From Williamsia sp. CHRR-6 (GTDB lineage Bacteria; Actinomycetota; Actinomycetes; Mycobacteriales; Mycobacteriaceae), in contig NZ_JAHCSG010000004.1 in NCBI RefSeq assembly GCF_018474015.1, positions 124,001-188,000 of the forward strand: a DNA stretch of 64,000 nucleotides. Direction: 5' to 3'. Shown piece after piece: positions 63,745 to 64,000 of this stretch. Under the pieces are notes generated by a model. It worked only from the letters and a program-made list of their open reading frames with translations, was not told where the DNA came from and did no database searches. Positions within the stretch are counted from its first letter, which is position 1. The number at the start of each line of letters is the position of its first letter. Position numbers and translations under genes: made by a program.

Positions 63745-64000
63745 TCAGGCGGGCAGCCAGCGGCGCCGCCGCTCGGTGCCCCGAGAACGCACCAGCTCCA
63801 GGCGAGGCGGTGGTCCGTCGGTCCGGCCGGTGGGCGGCTTGCGGTTACCCGCGGCGTACGGCAGCGGCCACACCGCACCCGGGCCGGTGTATCCCTGCTC
63901 GGCGGCGGCGTGCAGTGTCCACTGAGGGTCGTAGAGGTGGGCACGTCCGATGGCCACCAGGTCGGCGCGGCCGGCCAGCAGCACCGAGTTCACGTCGTCG
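63745..64000 (-). CDS. Old-Yellow-Enzyme-type NADH:flavin oxidoreductase, 3' end only
   Basis: The last 84 codons of a gene that continues past the window edge. LAGRADLVAIGRAHLYDPQW and TLHAAAEQGY followed by GPGAVWPLPYAAG match the end of the OYE-like domain found in bifunctional salicylyl-CoA 5-hydroxylases and related NADH:flavin oxidoreductases. These add or relocate hydroxyl groups on aromatic thioesters or reduce enones. The last 25 residues are Arg-rich and not conserved. The location beside the ThDP gene fits a catabolic cluster, but the N-terminal part is needed to tell a reductase from the bifunctional hydroxylase. Confidence 0.75.
   Translation of the reverse strand, partial: DDVNSVLLAGRADLVAIGRAHLYDPQWTLHAAAEQGYTGPGAVWPLPYAAGNRKPPTGRTDGPPPRLELVRSRGTERRRRWLPA

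Noticed and set aside
1-64000. tRNA or rRNA genes
   Set aside because: No T-loop GTTCGA-type context with a matching acceptor stem, and no rRNA segment, was seen by eye. A tRNAscan-SE run would settle it.

Overview
The window is a 64 kb piece of a high-GC actinobacterial chromosome. Genes for the arabinan layer of a mycolic-acid cell wall (dprE1, dprE2, aftA and three emb arabinosyltransferases), a SigG-type sigma factor, an LldD2-type lactate dehydrogenase and a FadE/phosphotransferase pair place it in the order Mycobacteriales, most likely Gordonia, Williamsia or a close relative. The genus is inferred. I see no rRNA, tRNA, insertion sequence, phage gene or CRISPR array. Coding density is high, with many 1-8 bp start/stop overlaps.

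Region 1 (1-14.4 kb): 5' end of a thiolase (fadA), a tandem-domain TetR regulator, a class III adenylate cyclase with an N-terminal 18-bp repeat, a RibD/DHFR-like reductase, a molybdate operon (HTH-molbindin regulator, modA, modB, modC), surE, an acyltransferase, a 2-oxoglutarate/Fe(II) oxygenase, the tldD/tldE protease pair, cyanase, and a DrrA/DrrB-type ABC exporter.

Region 2 (14.4-24 kb): a ROK repressor divergent from a sulfonate/dimethylsulfone monooxygenase pair (ssuD, sfnG) with a leader-like region between them; a GT87-like mannosyltransferase; sigG; a two-component system; a ClgR-like regulator; a histidine phosphatase.

Region 3 (24-34 kb): a cobalamin riboswitch ahead of a lone cbiM; lldD preceded by a truncated GntR-like reading frame; an acyl-CoA dehydrogenase/phosphotransferase/TetR operon; a CrtI-like oxidoreductase; a frameshifted DUF433 antitoxin-like gene; selO; RNase HI.

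Region 4 (34-54 kb): SDR/TetR pair, then dprE1-dprE2-aftA. These make decaprenyl-phospho-arabinose and prime the galactan with it. Next come a metallo-hydrolase, a membrane protein, a PAP2 phosphatase and aroQ, and then embC-embA-embB, which extend the arabinan. The emb genes follow head to tail and embA/embB overlap. The third Emb protein carries Val at the position of M. tuberculosis EmbB Met306.

Region 5 (54-64 kb): a lipoprotein, a Pro-rich membrane-anchored protein, an AraC regulator, and a metabolic cluster (SDR, flavin monooxygenase, CrtI-like FAD enzyme, cyclase-family hydrolase, ThDP enzyme, 3' end of an Old-Yellow-Enzyme-type reductase) that looks like an uncharacterised alicyclic or aromatic pathway. 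The last convergent gap holds two oppositely oriented arrays of 21-bp repeats.
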